Positions 46,644 through 55,700 of a DNA stretch of 64,000 nucleotides are shown piece by piece (positions within the stretch are counted from its first letter, which is position 1; each line of letters begins with the position of its first letter). The notes under the pieces were generated by a model that had not been told where the DNA came from, did no database searches, and saw only the letters and a program-made list of their open reading frames with translations. A program made the translations under genes and the position numbers. This DNA is from Polytrichum commune (taxonomy: Eukaryota; Streptophyta; Polytrichopsida; Polytrichales; Polytrichaceae). The stretch lies in assembly GCA_950295325.1 (NCBI GenBank), contig OX485807.1, forward strand, positions 6,514,501 through 6,578,500. Direction: 5' to 3'.

Positions 46644-47108
46644 TCACAATTCCATGTCCACATTGATGCCAGAATCCTGTATGGTACTGACGACTGCTGC
46701 AAGCCGCCCTTCGAATTTCTCTCCCTTCCTGGGCTCATAAACGACTGTGAACACATCCGCTTCAACAGCCCGTTGCGCAAGGGTTTGTCCAATTATTTTG
46801 CACGCGGAAAAATCCTTATACGACTTCAAATTGTTGCGAAACTCCTTTGAATTCGAGCTGGCCACAGCAACAACCTTGCTTGTGACACGGTGCATGATAC
46901 TTGCATGGACGTACTTGGAAGACAGGAAGATATCCAGGCTGAAGGGCTGCAAATACTTCTCTGTCCGCAGTTTAAAAGATTTCTTGTTATTTTTCTTTTT
47001 CTTGTCATCCTCCTTTCCTTTCCCTCGTTTACTCCAATGTGGAAGCTCTGATTCTCTGCCATAGCCAACTTCATGATCGTCCCATGCATAGGAGTAGTCC
47101 TCCTCCAT
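46644..47108 (-). CDS. Ribosomal protein L18/L5e (uL18) family protein
   Basis: The 154-residue product has a charged N-terminal part (1-46, with a Lys-rich run at 29-44) followed by a uL18-like domain (about 48-154). The recognisable blocks are RTEKYLQPFSLDIFLSSKYV, HASIMHRVTSKVVAVAS, ACKIIGQTLAQRAVEADVFT and GRLAAVVSTIQDSGI. This is the bacterial-type L18 core that binds 5S rRNA in organelle or bacterial ribosomes; plants have several L18p/L5e family members, some not proven ribosomal. The frame continues upstream to 47189, but I chose the ATG at 47108 because a good acceptor (AAATTGCAG) lies between the two. That acceptor suggests a 5' UTR intron. No targeting peptide is obvious with this start, so the compartment is uncertain. 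Three tandem copies of a 100-bp segment lie just upstream. Confidence 0.82.
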   Translation of the reverse strand: MEEDYSYAWDDHEVGYGRESELPHWSKRGKGKEDDKKKKNNKKSFKLRTEKYLQPFSLDIFLSSKYVHASIMHRVTSKVVAVASSNSKEFRNNLKSYKDFSACKIIGQTLAQRAVEADVFTVVYEPRKGEKFEGRLAAVVSTIQDSGINVDMEL

Positions 47109-47114
47109 CTCCCC

Positions 47115-47425
47115 CCTTCGCCCACATCTCTGCAATTTGTGGCTTTTCAGAAATAAGAGATACAAGAAAGGAAACCAGCTAAAAAACACAAAGGAAACAC
47201 AGAAAAATCATCCTCTAGCTCAATGAGACATAATATTTCTGCAGTTTGTGGATTATCATAAACAAGAGATACAAGATGGAAACCACCCAAAAATTCAGGA
47301 ACACACAAGAGTTATCCTTTCACTCAATGGGACGGAACATCTCTGCAATTTGTGGCTTTTCAGAAACAAGTAATACAAGATAGAATTCACCAAAATTTAA
47401 GGGACCACATGAAGAGTTATCATTT
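47115..47425 (-). repeat. Three-unit tandem repeat at the 5' end of the uL18 gene
   Basis: TCTGCAATTTGTGGCTTTTC (near 47127 and 47341) and TCTGCAGTTTGTGGATTATC (near 47238) each begin a unit. Each continues with AACAAGAGATACAAGA-like words and a CTCAATGRGAC word. The period is about 105-115 bases. On the gene strand each unit carries a TTGCAG or CTGCAG, so potential splice acceptors are repeated. Confidence 0.75.
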
Positions 47426-47534
47426 AACTCGATGGGACTTTCTGTCGAGAGTTGGTTCCCTTTGATTTTCCACTGGATGTTTGAATACAATATCAATAAT
47501 TTCTTTGCACAGGTGGTGGTCGCTCGGAGGTAGT

Positions 47535-48115
47535 GTTTACATTTGAATGAAGAGCAACCTATTTTGGTTCGCTGAGAGCCAAAGTCAATTTCGCACCTCT
47601 TGGCATGCGAAAACGCTCTTGGATGGCATGCCAAGAGCTGCTACCTCCAAACATGCGCCGAAAAACTTAATAGAAATCAACCAACCCCTGACCAGAAGTC
47701 ATGTTGAGATAGAGGACAACTCAATAAGCAGAGATCAATTTCGGAGGATACCCCAACTTTACTTTCCGTGGGGAGTTCGTCCCCTATGGTTTTCCATTGG
47801 TTGTGCCCATCCAATGTCAATAATTTCTCTTGTAATGTATCCTCTCCTCGAAGTTTGTGTTTGAATATGAAAGAAGAGCAACCTATTTCGGTTCACTGAG
47901 GGCCAAGCTCAGTTTAGCACCTCTTGGCATGCTAGAATATTTCTTTCTTCAACACCTCCTCCACATGACTACCTCCAAGCATGCACCGAAAACTCACCAA
48001 AACATAAAAGGTGTTGTATGCAAAACAACCGAATCCCGACCAAAACTCATGTTGGGTTCAAGGGTAACTCTATAACCGGATATAAATTTTGGAAGATAAA
48101 CCCTACCTCCCAACC
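47535..48115 (+). repeat. Two-unit tandem repeat, period about 325 bp
   Basis: GAAGAGCAACCTATTTTGGT (47548) and GAAGAGCAACCTATTTCGGT (47873) start the units. Both go on with GCACCTCTTGGCATGC, a CTACCTCCAARCATGCRCCG word, a CATGTTG word and an AATTTYGGARGATA word. The units are diverged and non-coding. Confidence 0.75.
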
Positions 48116-48420
48116 TCCTCGAGATGACGAGCTCTGCGTTGCATAATGTCGCCATGTGAAGGCCAGGATAGATTGCAATGTTAGATCGGGAAAAGGAGAA
48201 TTTTGAGTAAGATAATTTGATGCTGCGGCTCCACCCTTGGTACAAATGTGGCTTCGCAGCCTCGCCATCGCCATGGCCACACAACCCGGAGCTTCAACCC
48301 TTGCTCCAAGGAAACGAAGCGCTAGGGTTTAAGGTTTAAGGAGCCATTCTATGTTGTTCATTTTGGCCATGTTGCATAAGGTAGAGAGACGTCCTAAATC
48401 CAAACATAAGCAATAATATG
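48116..48420. other. Intergenic stretch, no gene
   Basis: It contains GGCTTCGCAGCCTCGCCATCG and similar GC-richer words, but no supported frame. Confidence 0.4.
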
Positions 48421-48636
48421 GGGGAATTGTTAAATCGACCACGTAGTTTGTTAAAACGACCACATAAGCATGTCACGTAGTCACATGACCTGTCAAAATT
48501 TGAATTTTCATAGCACATGTGAGCTTTGTGTTAGAGCTGATAGATTTGGCCAACTTGGATGGCAAGTCAGAGCCTAGTTGGCACATTACATATTGAATGT
48601 GGTTGTTTTAACCAATGTGTGGTTGATTAACAATCC
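48421..48636. mobile_element. MITE-like family F, copy 2
   Basis: The left end GGGGAATTGTTAAATCGACC and the right end GTGGTTGATTAACAATCC are inverted repeats. The inside has AGTTTGTTAAAACGACCACA and TGACCTGTCAAAATTTGAAT, as in copy 1. ATG lies directly outside both ends, a possible 3-bp target duplication. A family B copy begins immediately after. Confidence 0.7.
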
Positions 48637-48637
48637 A

Positions 48638-49030
48638 TGATTTGGACACCTAAATTACATATGAGTGGTATGTGGTTGGTGTGGATCTAATAATGGACAC
48701 CAAAAAGACATCAGACTAGACGAGATTGGACAACGTGCTCAAAATATGCTTATCATTTTAGGATTAATAGTCAACAAGATCAGGGACCTATATGACCACT
48801 TAGTGAGCACGGAAATCTTCTCTTGGTGATGAATAAGACATCCATATGAACTCCATCAATCATGAGACAAATGGTTGTATGCATGATTTGGAATCATTAA
48901 TCATCTTGCACTAATTGTGTGTTTCGTATCCTATGAGAAGAGGGTGCGGAGAGAAAAGTATCAGAATAATGCACGTTGGCCTTCACTTGAAGAAACCCAT
49001 CTCACGTTAGGACCCCCTATTGAAAGGTTA
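48638..49030 (+). repeat. Dispersed repeat family B, long copy
   Basis: The words TTTGGACACCTAAATTACAT, GTATGTGGTTGGTGTGGATC, GGACACCAAAAAGACATCAG, GAGATTGGACAACGTGCTCA, TATGACCACTTAGTGAGCAC and GAAGAGGGTGCGGAGAGAAA appear in family order. It abuts a family F MITE. Confidence 0.65.
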
Positions 49031-50670
49031 CAAACTTCAAACCTCAAATCTCCAAAATGAGGTGTATAAGATGAGTGCACCTCATTCTGAACACTTTTAT
49101 GGACATAAATTTCAACATTTGTAAAGGTTTGAGATCAAAATTATTTGAATATGTTGCAAATCTTTACAAGGAATACAAGAGTTGAGCTTGCTATTTTGGG
49201 AATCAAGGTTAATATCTTATGATTGTGGAGTGAAATTCATAGATAATATGTAGTGGTTGTCATTTGGATATGGACATTTTCATACATGGATTTCTTTGTG
49301 TTATAAGTCACAGAGGATGATAGGTGTACTCTACTCAATCTTGATATCAATTTTCACTTCTGAATGCTAACTATGGGTTTTGCATTTTTTTTAATCGCTA
49401 TCCAAGATAATGGCCACCAACCATGTGTGCCCATAATGTGATTATTTGTAAAAAGCTAGGAATTAGTCATCATGCATTTGGTCGTGAATTCCATGAAACA
49501 ATGGTCAAATTTAAAGACTTTAGGTCAACACAAAGTTTGTTTGAATGGTCTTCAAGCCTTAACCCTACTCTACACAAAACCTCCAACCACATTGGAGTTA
49601 CCCTTGAACCCCAAGCCATCTTGTGAAGGTGAAGGAGAGAATTAAAAAAAAAATTAAAAAAAATTAAAAACTCTTAGGCGCTTAGAGGTTAAGTACTTGG
49701 TGCATTGGCTCCTCATTCACTTACAAATATCTTTGAGAATCTAAATGAGAATGTGTGTTGGCTTCACGTTCTAACATATCCAACACCTAATAAGGTAACA
49801 TTGCAGAAGATGTACTTGCCATTAGTCTATGCTTAGCATACAAGTCTTGGGCAATGGCCATGCATCACTAGAAGCTTGTCTTGCGTCATTGGAAAGTATG
49901 AAAATCTATCTCGGGGTGGTGACTATCATAATTTTAGAAACCATATGAGATAAAAAAAAATAGGGTCAAATTAATTCATTTAGGGTAAAATTTATAATTT
50001 TGTTAGATCTACCATAACATTGGAAATATGTCCCCTACATGATTATATGTAAAATAGGGTGGTGGATAATTTCTTCATTTTAGTAATCGGTAAGAAAAAA
50101 TAAAATAAGTTCATAGACATAGGATCCCCTTAAAAGTGCATAGTAGGATCAATAGAATAATTATGGGTGTGACTGCTTGGATGAAGAAGTGTGTAGTTTT
50201 TGTCCAAATTTGAATCAAACACATTAGTATGGAGGGAAATGTTGTGGGATTTTTTTGGGAACAGTGCTAAACATGTGGGACCTCGCTTGATGCTTAGAAT
50301 TTGACAACCTCCACCGTCACCCTCAACCGCTTCATGCGATCAATTTTGGTTTTGTCACAACCTCAATCCTCGATTGTCAAGCTCACACTTTTTCTGAGTA
50401 TTTTTTTGGATTTCTTTCATGCAAATTGATGGTGCACAATGGCCACTTCCTTTGCAATGTTTTCTGCATGAATTTGGTTTACGATTTATAAAAAAAAAAC
50501 ATTGTGCCAAAAATTAGCCTCTCTAAACAATCACAAATAAATATAGGGTGCTAAAAAAAGTCAAAGTATATTTTTATCCACAAATAGGGAGGGGAAAATA
50601 TTGAGAGGTGCATAAATATCCCCCCATCAAATACCCCGCTATCGCACGTGGTTACGATATGTAAGGGGGT
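49031..50670. other. Intergenic stretch, no gene supported
   Basis: AT-rich. A weak family D match (CATGCATCACTAGAAGCTTG, CGTCATTGGAAAGTATG) is at about 49860-49920. The 67-codon frame at 49423-49626 shows no domain. Confidence 0.4.
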
Positions 50671-50679
50671 GTGATCGCC

Positions 50680-50945
50680 CTGAGAAATCTATCACAATCA
50701 TAGATTTGCATCTACCATTGTTCTTTCACTGCCACATGATGATTATCTATGACTCATATGTTGGTGGCGATCACTTGCCAATAGTGTGGAGTTTGACCAT
50801 TGATCACCACCAACACATGCATCCTCAACAATCAACTTGCATCATTGGAAGAAATATGCAAAAATCTACTACTAGAATGGATTTGCAGATTCTTTAGTGA
50901 TGTGAGTCAATTACCAAGGATTTTGTATGCTCATAGTGCGATTTA
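50680..50945 (+). repeat. Dispersed hairpin repeat family D, two diverged copies
   Basis: The first is at about 50680-50790 (TAGATTTGCATCTACCATTG, TTCTTTCACTGCCACATGA, GACTCATATGTTGGTGGCG). The second is at about 50835-50945 (CATCATTGGAAGAAATATGC, GAATGGATTTGCAGATTC, CAATTACCAAGGATT). Both are non-coding. Confidence 0.55.
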
Positions 50946-51364
50946 TTAGATGCATACATACTTAAATATTTGTAATAATTGCTTCACTATTGTCCTACCT
51001 AGACAATTTTGGATCTAAGAATAATTTATTCAATTAATTTTCAAAGAGAATTTTGACAAAACTTGAAATGAACATTTCTGTAAGATTCATTGTTAATTTT
51101 TATGTATATAACAATGTGGTTTCCATAAATTTGGCAATTTTATGAAATAACTTAATGTCCATCAAAGTCGCCCAAGTAGGATGTTATTCAACTTTCGGAG
51201 GGCCATTCGGAGTTGTAAAGTGTAGCCAAGAAATCAAGCTCTTTGGGGTGATGATGAATGTGGCAATGTGAGAACAATAAGTAGTGTTTTGAGGTGAGTA
51301 ATAATGAAACATTTAGGGAACTTAGATGAAAATGGTGGGCTCACTACACGTATATGAGTCCTTG

Positions 51365-51495
51365 GGAATTGACTTGTGTCACTAGAGAATCGTCCTACAT
51401 CATTGAAGAATTTGCAAATCCACCACAATGGTAGATTTGCATATTTTTTTATAGTGACGCATAACGATTGTTGAGGACTCATATTACTCTAACAA
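51365..51495 (+). repeat. Dispersed hairpin repeat family D, copy
   Basis: The words TGTCACTAGAGAATCGTCCT, CATCATTGAAGAATTTGCAA and ACGATTGTTGAGGACTCATA are in family order. The core TTTGCAAATCCACCACAATG plus GTAGATTTGCA can fold as a hairpin. A family A copy follows. Confidence 0.6.
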
Positions 51496-51530
51496 TATGC
51501 GGGTGATACTGGGGTTTTGCTTTCTTAGTT

Positions 51531-51859
51531 AGACATTGATATTTGATTGGAGTGTGGTTTGGTGAGCATCAAAGAACAAACAACATAAAGACACAAATTT
51601 AAAAGAGAGTGGAGTACATCTTCACATTTTAGTAACTACTCCACATTCAATTGTGAACATAATTGAGAGGACCTATGTGTTTAGTTGGGAATTCAACACA
51701 CACACACACACACACACTTATGATAACCATAGATAATATTAGGGAAGGTTTGAATTCTAATATGATTTTTGTTGATGCTTCATATAGATTTGCTAATGCA
51801 ACACGACCTTTGGTGTGTAGATCGAATTCGATTGGTAGAAGTTGGAGAACATGAAAAAC
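51531..51859 (+). repeat. Dispersed repeat family A, copy 5
   Basis: The copy starts at AGACATTGATATTTGATTGG and ends with CGATTGGTAGAAGTTGGAGA. A CA microsatellite (51695-51718) lies within it. GATTTGCTAATGCAACACGA is the family word near the 3' end. Confidence 0.65.
51695..51718. repeat. CA microsatellite
   Basis: About twelve CA units, inside a family A copy. Confidence 0.95.
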
Positions 51860-51944
51860 AAATTGAATGACTCCCACATACCAAATTGCATGCGTAGTTG
51901 GGAGAAGACTGGTATCGTGCAACCACAACAAGCATATGAGTCAT

Positions 51945-52425
51945 GAGCTAATGATCAACGTCATTGGAAACTTGTTGCACGTCATTGAAAAAATTGCAAA
52001 TCTACCATGACAGTAGATTCACATTATTCTTTCACTAACACAAGACAAATTGCTTGGAACTCATACGTTGGTAGTAAACTTTGCGGATGAAAGTAAGTAA
52101 TAAGAAGAGACAAAAACACATAAGTTTCAATTGCAAACATGCGTAAATGACCAACATCATTGGAAACTCGTCATATATCATTGAAATATCTGCAAATTTT
52201 CTGTGGACAGTAGATTTGCATTGTTCTTTCATTGATACAGGACAATTGCCTAGGACTCATATGCTGAATGAATGAATATAAGTAATAAGAAGAGACACAA
52301 ATACATAAGTTTGAATTGCAGTCCTACGCAAATGACCAACGTCATCGGAAACTTGTCGTACGTCGTCGAGAAATCTGCTGGTAGTAAACTTTGCAGATGA
52401 AAATAAGTAATAAGAAGAGCCAAAT
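51945..52425 (+). repeat. Family D array upstream of DWF5, period about 187 bp
   Basis: Three units start near 51959, 52147 and 52335 with CGTCATTGGAAACTTGTTGC, CATCATTGGAAACTCGTCAT and CGTCATCGGAAACTTGTCGT. Units 1 and 2 contain an ATCTAC or TTTTCT...AGTAGATT hairpin and CAATTGCYTRGRACTCATA. The AAGTAATAAGAAGAG word ends each unit (about 52090, 52281 and 52405). The array ends about 350 bases before the DWF5 start codon. Confidence 0.75.
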
Positions 52426-52777
52426 GCACACTTTTCCATTGCTTCTTCACGGCCTTACACGAGGCGAGCTAATTGAAACTTTGATGTGTCGCTCTTCCGG
52501 AATATTATGAGCTCAAGCTTGAGAAGTACTCGTGAAACCTGAAACATTGTCGGAGCCTACATGTGTGTCGCAGCGCCGAGCTCTCGATTCAACCGAGGGA
52601 CAAAGGAAGGTTCGATGCCATTGTCGCACAATTTGGTTGTGGTAGGAACTTAGGTAGGTCAAGGCGCTGCATCTGGGGCGGGGCAATTTGTTTGTGAGCG
52701 GTTCGGGCGGTTTGGGGATTTGGGTTGTGGTTGGGTTTGGAGTTTGGTGGATTGCATTGCATTTCATTTTGGTGGAG
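52426..52777 (+). promoter_or_regulatory. DWF5 proximal promoter and 5' UTR
   Basis: This is the non-repetitive stretch between the family D array and the DWF5 ATG. It is G-rich close to the ATG (GGTTTGGGGATTTGGGTTGT). I see no convincing TATA box, and the transcription start cannot be placed. Confidence 0.35.
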
Positions 52778-55700
52778 ATGGGGGAGAAGCGGCCGAGGAG
52801 CAAGCAGGGAGGAGGGGATCCTCCGAAGGCGAAGCAGGGGGACGGGTTCGAGGATGAGTTTGAGCCCAAGAAGATGGGCATGTCGCAGTACCAGAAGGAG
52901 CTCATCAGCGTGCACTCCACCACAGTTACCTATGTCTCCATGACCGCCTTGATCACGCTGTGCCCTGCCTTTGTCATCTTTTTGTATGTCACCTAACCCA
53001 CATTCTACATTCCACATTCCACATTACCGAATGCTGCTTCACACAATGTTTTGGGTTGGGCGCCCTTTCTTTTTTGATGCTGGGAAGTTTGTCACATGGC
53101 TCAATCTTCTGTGAAGCTCCGGATGTGTTCGGGATGGCGATAGCATGGGTTTTGGAGATTTTTAGTTCCGAATCCTTTTGGGTGCCCTTTTTTGATGGTG
53201 GGGAGAGTTTTGGCACATAGCCCAATCTTTTGCGATGCTCCGGATGTGTTTGGAGTGGCGATGGTATTGCATTGGCGAAAATTTGGTTCCCATGATCGCC
53301 TTGATCACGCTGTGCCCTACCTTTGTCATCTTTTTGTTTGTCACCTGATCCATATTTCACACTCCAAATGCTGCTTCTCATCATATTTTGCGCGCCATTC
53401 CTCTTTTGATGGTGGGGAAAGTTTTTGAAAAAATTGGGCGCCCAATCTTTTGTGAATCTTCGGATGTGTTTTGGATAGAGATGGGGATGATACAAATGTT
53501 CAAGCTTTTTTGTTCACATTCCAAAATGGTGCTGCTCCTCTTGCATCATCTTTTGGGCGCCCTTTCTTTTATGCTGGAAAAGCTTTTGCACATTGCTATC
53601 TGGATGTGTTTGGTAGTATGGCGATGGTATTAATTTTGGAGATTTTTGGTTTGAGTGTTGTGGTGGTTTCATCGGGTTGGGTTCGGGGCGAACAATGTAG
53701 GTATACCTATTCATGTCTACAGATTAGAGAACTATGGGGGGTTCGTTGTACAGAATATTTTTTTGTGCATTCTTATATCGTCTCTCGTGTAGGTCTCCAT
53801 TGTAGTCAGGCCTCCTGCTGTGGTGCCAAAATATGCACATCTCTGCACTTCGTTAGGTTTCTTTGAAAACATGAATTTAGAGCTGATTGGGCGTGCAAAA
53901 ACAACCAGCTGTTGAAGTGTGCATCGCGAAGCTCCTCAATATGCACAGATGTTGGTAGGTTTTTTTTAGGGGGGGGAGGGGATGTGGTTCAATAACCTTG
54001 AATGTACACTGTAATGCCCACAGTAAATTTCATGAAGTCAATGAGGATGTCGTGGAAGGTGGATGCTTCCATGCAGGTAGATCGTTGTGGATAGTCCCTG
54101 GTCAAATGGCTGGCCACCATTTGGCTGTTACGGCATGTGTGATTTGGTTTCTATTTCATTCTAGTTTTTGATTGCTTTGTATTGATTGTATAACTCTTCT
54201 CCAAGCTCTGAAATTACCTATCTATCTGGATTCTTCTTTTGTGGTTTACTGGTTACCTTTATCTGTAAGTGTTGATGTTTGAACATCAATATAGTTCCTT
54301 ACAAGGATATAGTAACCTTCATGCTCTACTTTGTAACACTTTGGCATTAACCAAGAAGGGTATTTGATTCCTAGACATGAGGGCATAGTATCTTCATAGT
54401 TCTAGGTAGTTATTCTGCACCTCCAGAGTAGAATGCATGGCATTGCCCATGGAAATTATATTTGTATCCCCTTCTATGTTTACTGTACTACTGGAATACC
54501 TTGATTTTTCTTTGATCAATGTTCTGTATTCTATCTTTTCTACAGCCCTTGCACACAGTGAATGAAGCTTTCAGTTTTAGTAGGGTTATGAGATTCTGGT
54601 GTGTCAATATGAATCAGGTGGCATACGATGGTGAACCTCGATGGGTCTACCAAATTGTTTTGGGAAACCTGCAAAGCAGATGGATTTGGTGGGATCCTGA
54701 AGATTTGGCCCGTACCTAGTCTGTTTGCATTGAAGGTGATTCTGGGCTTTGGGTTATTTGAAGCCTTTTTACAACTATACGTCCCTGCGGGAATGCATGT
54801 TGGCCCTGTCTCTCCTGCTGGGAACCGTCCGGTCTACAAGGTGTGTGCATTTTGTTTTGTTTTTTTTGTTTTTTTGTTTTTTTGTTTTTGTTTTTGGCAG
54901 AGCGATGAGTACTATATGTGTGCAGTTGATGTGTCACAAGATATTTATGGGCCGAATGGCTTCAAGGTATTGTAATGCTTAAGCTGCTTGGATATGTTTT
55001 ACCTGTCATGATACATGGTGCCAGTGTAGTGTTTTGAATAAATTCAGCACACAACAATGACAAGTTATTGGCATCATTATATTTGTGTGATAAATATGAC
55101 CTCAAAAACTCAAAAGCTTGTGATGTCTTCTTCTAGGTTCCTCAAACAACATAGAGAATATCAACAGGGGAGACCTTATTCTGTTTGGAAGAACATTTGT
55201 AACTGACACCAGAATCTTTGCTATGCTGAGGAGACAAGCTCATTAATAGAGCACATAGGTGTGACACCATTATCTGCAGGAGATTATTTGTATGCTGAAA
55301 TTTGAGCTGGTGACTGCTTGTGGCACTCTGCTTATTTTTTGGTATCTATTCTGCAGAACAATGGCTTCACGTGTTATGTGATCACTTTGGTCACCTACTA
55401 CGTCTTGTACAAGTAAGTGTTGATGTATGTTATATCATTTTACAATACATTCCTTGTTGCAAGTTATAGAATCATACTAGATGAGCCTACCCACAACTCT
55501 GTTTGGTTCTAGATTGATAATATGTTTGTCAGAAACCTCCTTCTAAGACAGTTGGTTGTTTTTGTGTTTTATGTACAGGATGCAAATCTTTAATCCAGCC
55601 ACTGTCTATGATCATCTTGGGGAGATATTTTCAACACTTATCATCTTGAGTTTCTTCATCTGTTGCTTGCTTTATGTAAAAGTAAGAAATTTCTTCTTCC

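Noticed and set aside
51695-52425. Possible CRISPR-like direct repeats
   Set aside because: The repeats are 187 bp long, diverged, hairpin-bearing and in a plant nuclear context. There are no short regular spacers.
52688-52996. 102-codon frame with an earlier start than the DWF5 ATG chosen
   Set aside because: The extra residues (FVSGSGGLGIWVVVGFG) look like translated G-rich 5' UTR. The ATG at 52778 begins the charged tail and is the simpler choice, though the upstream ATG is not disproved.
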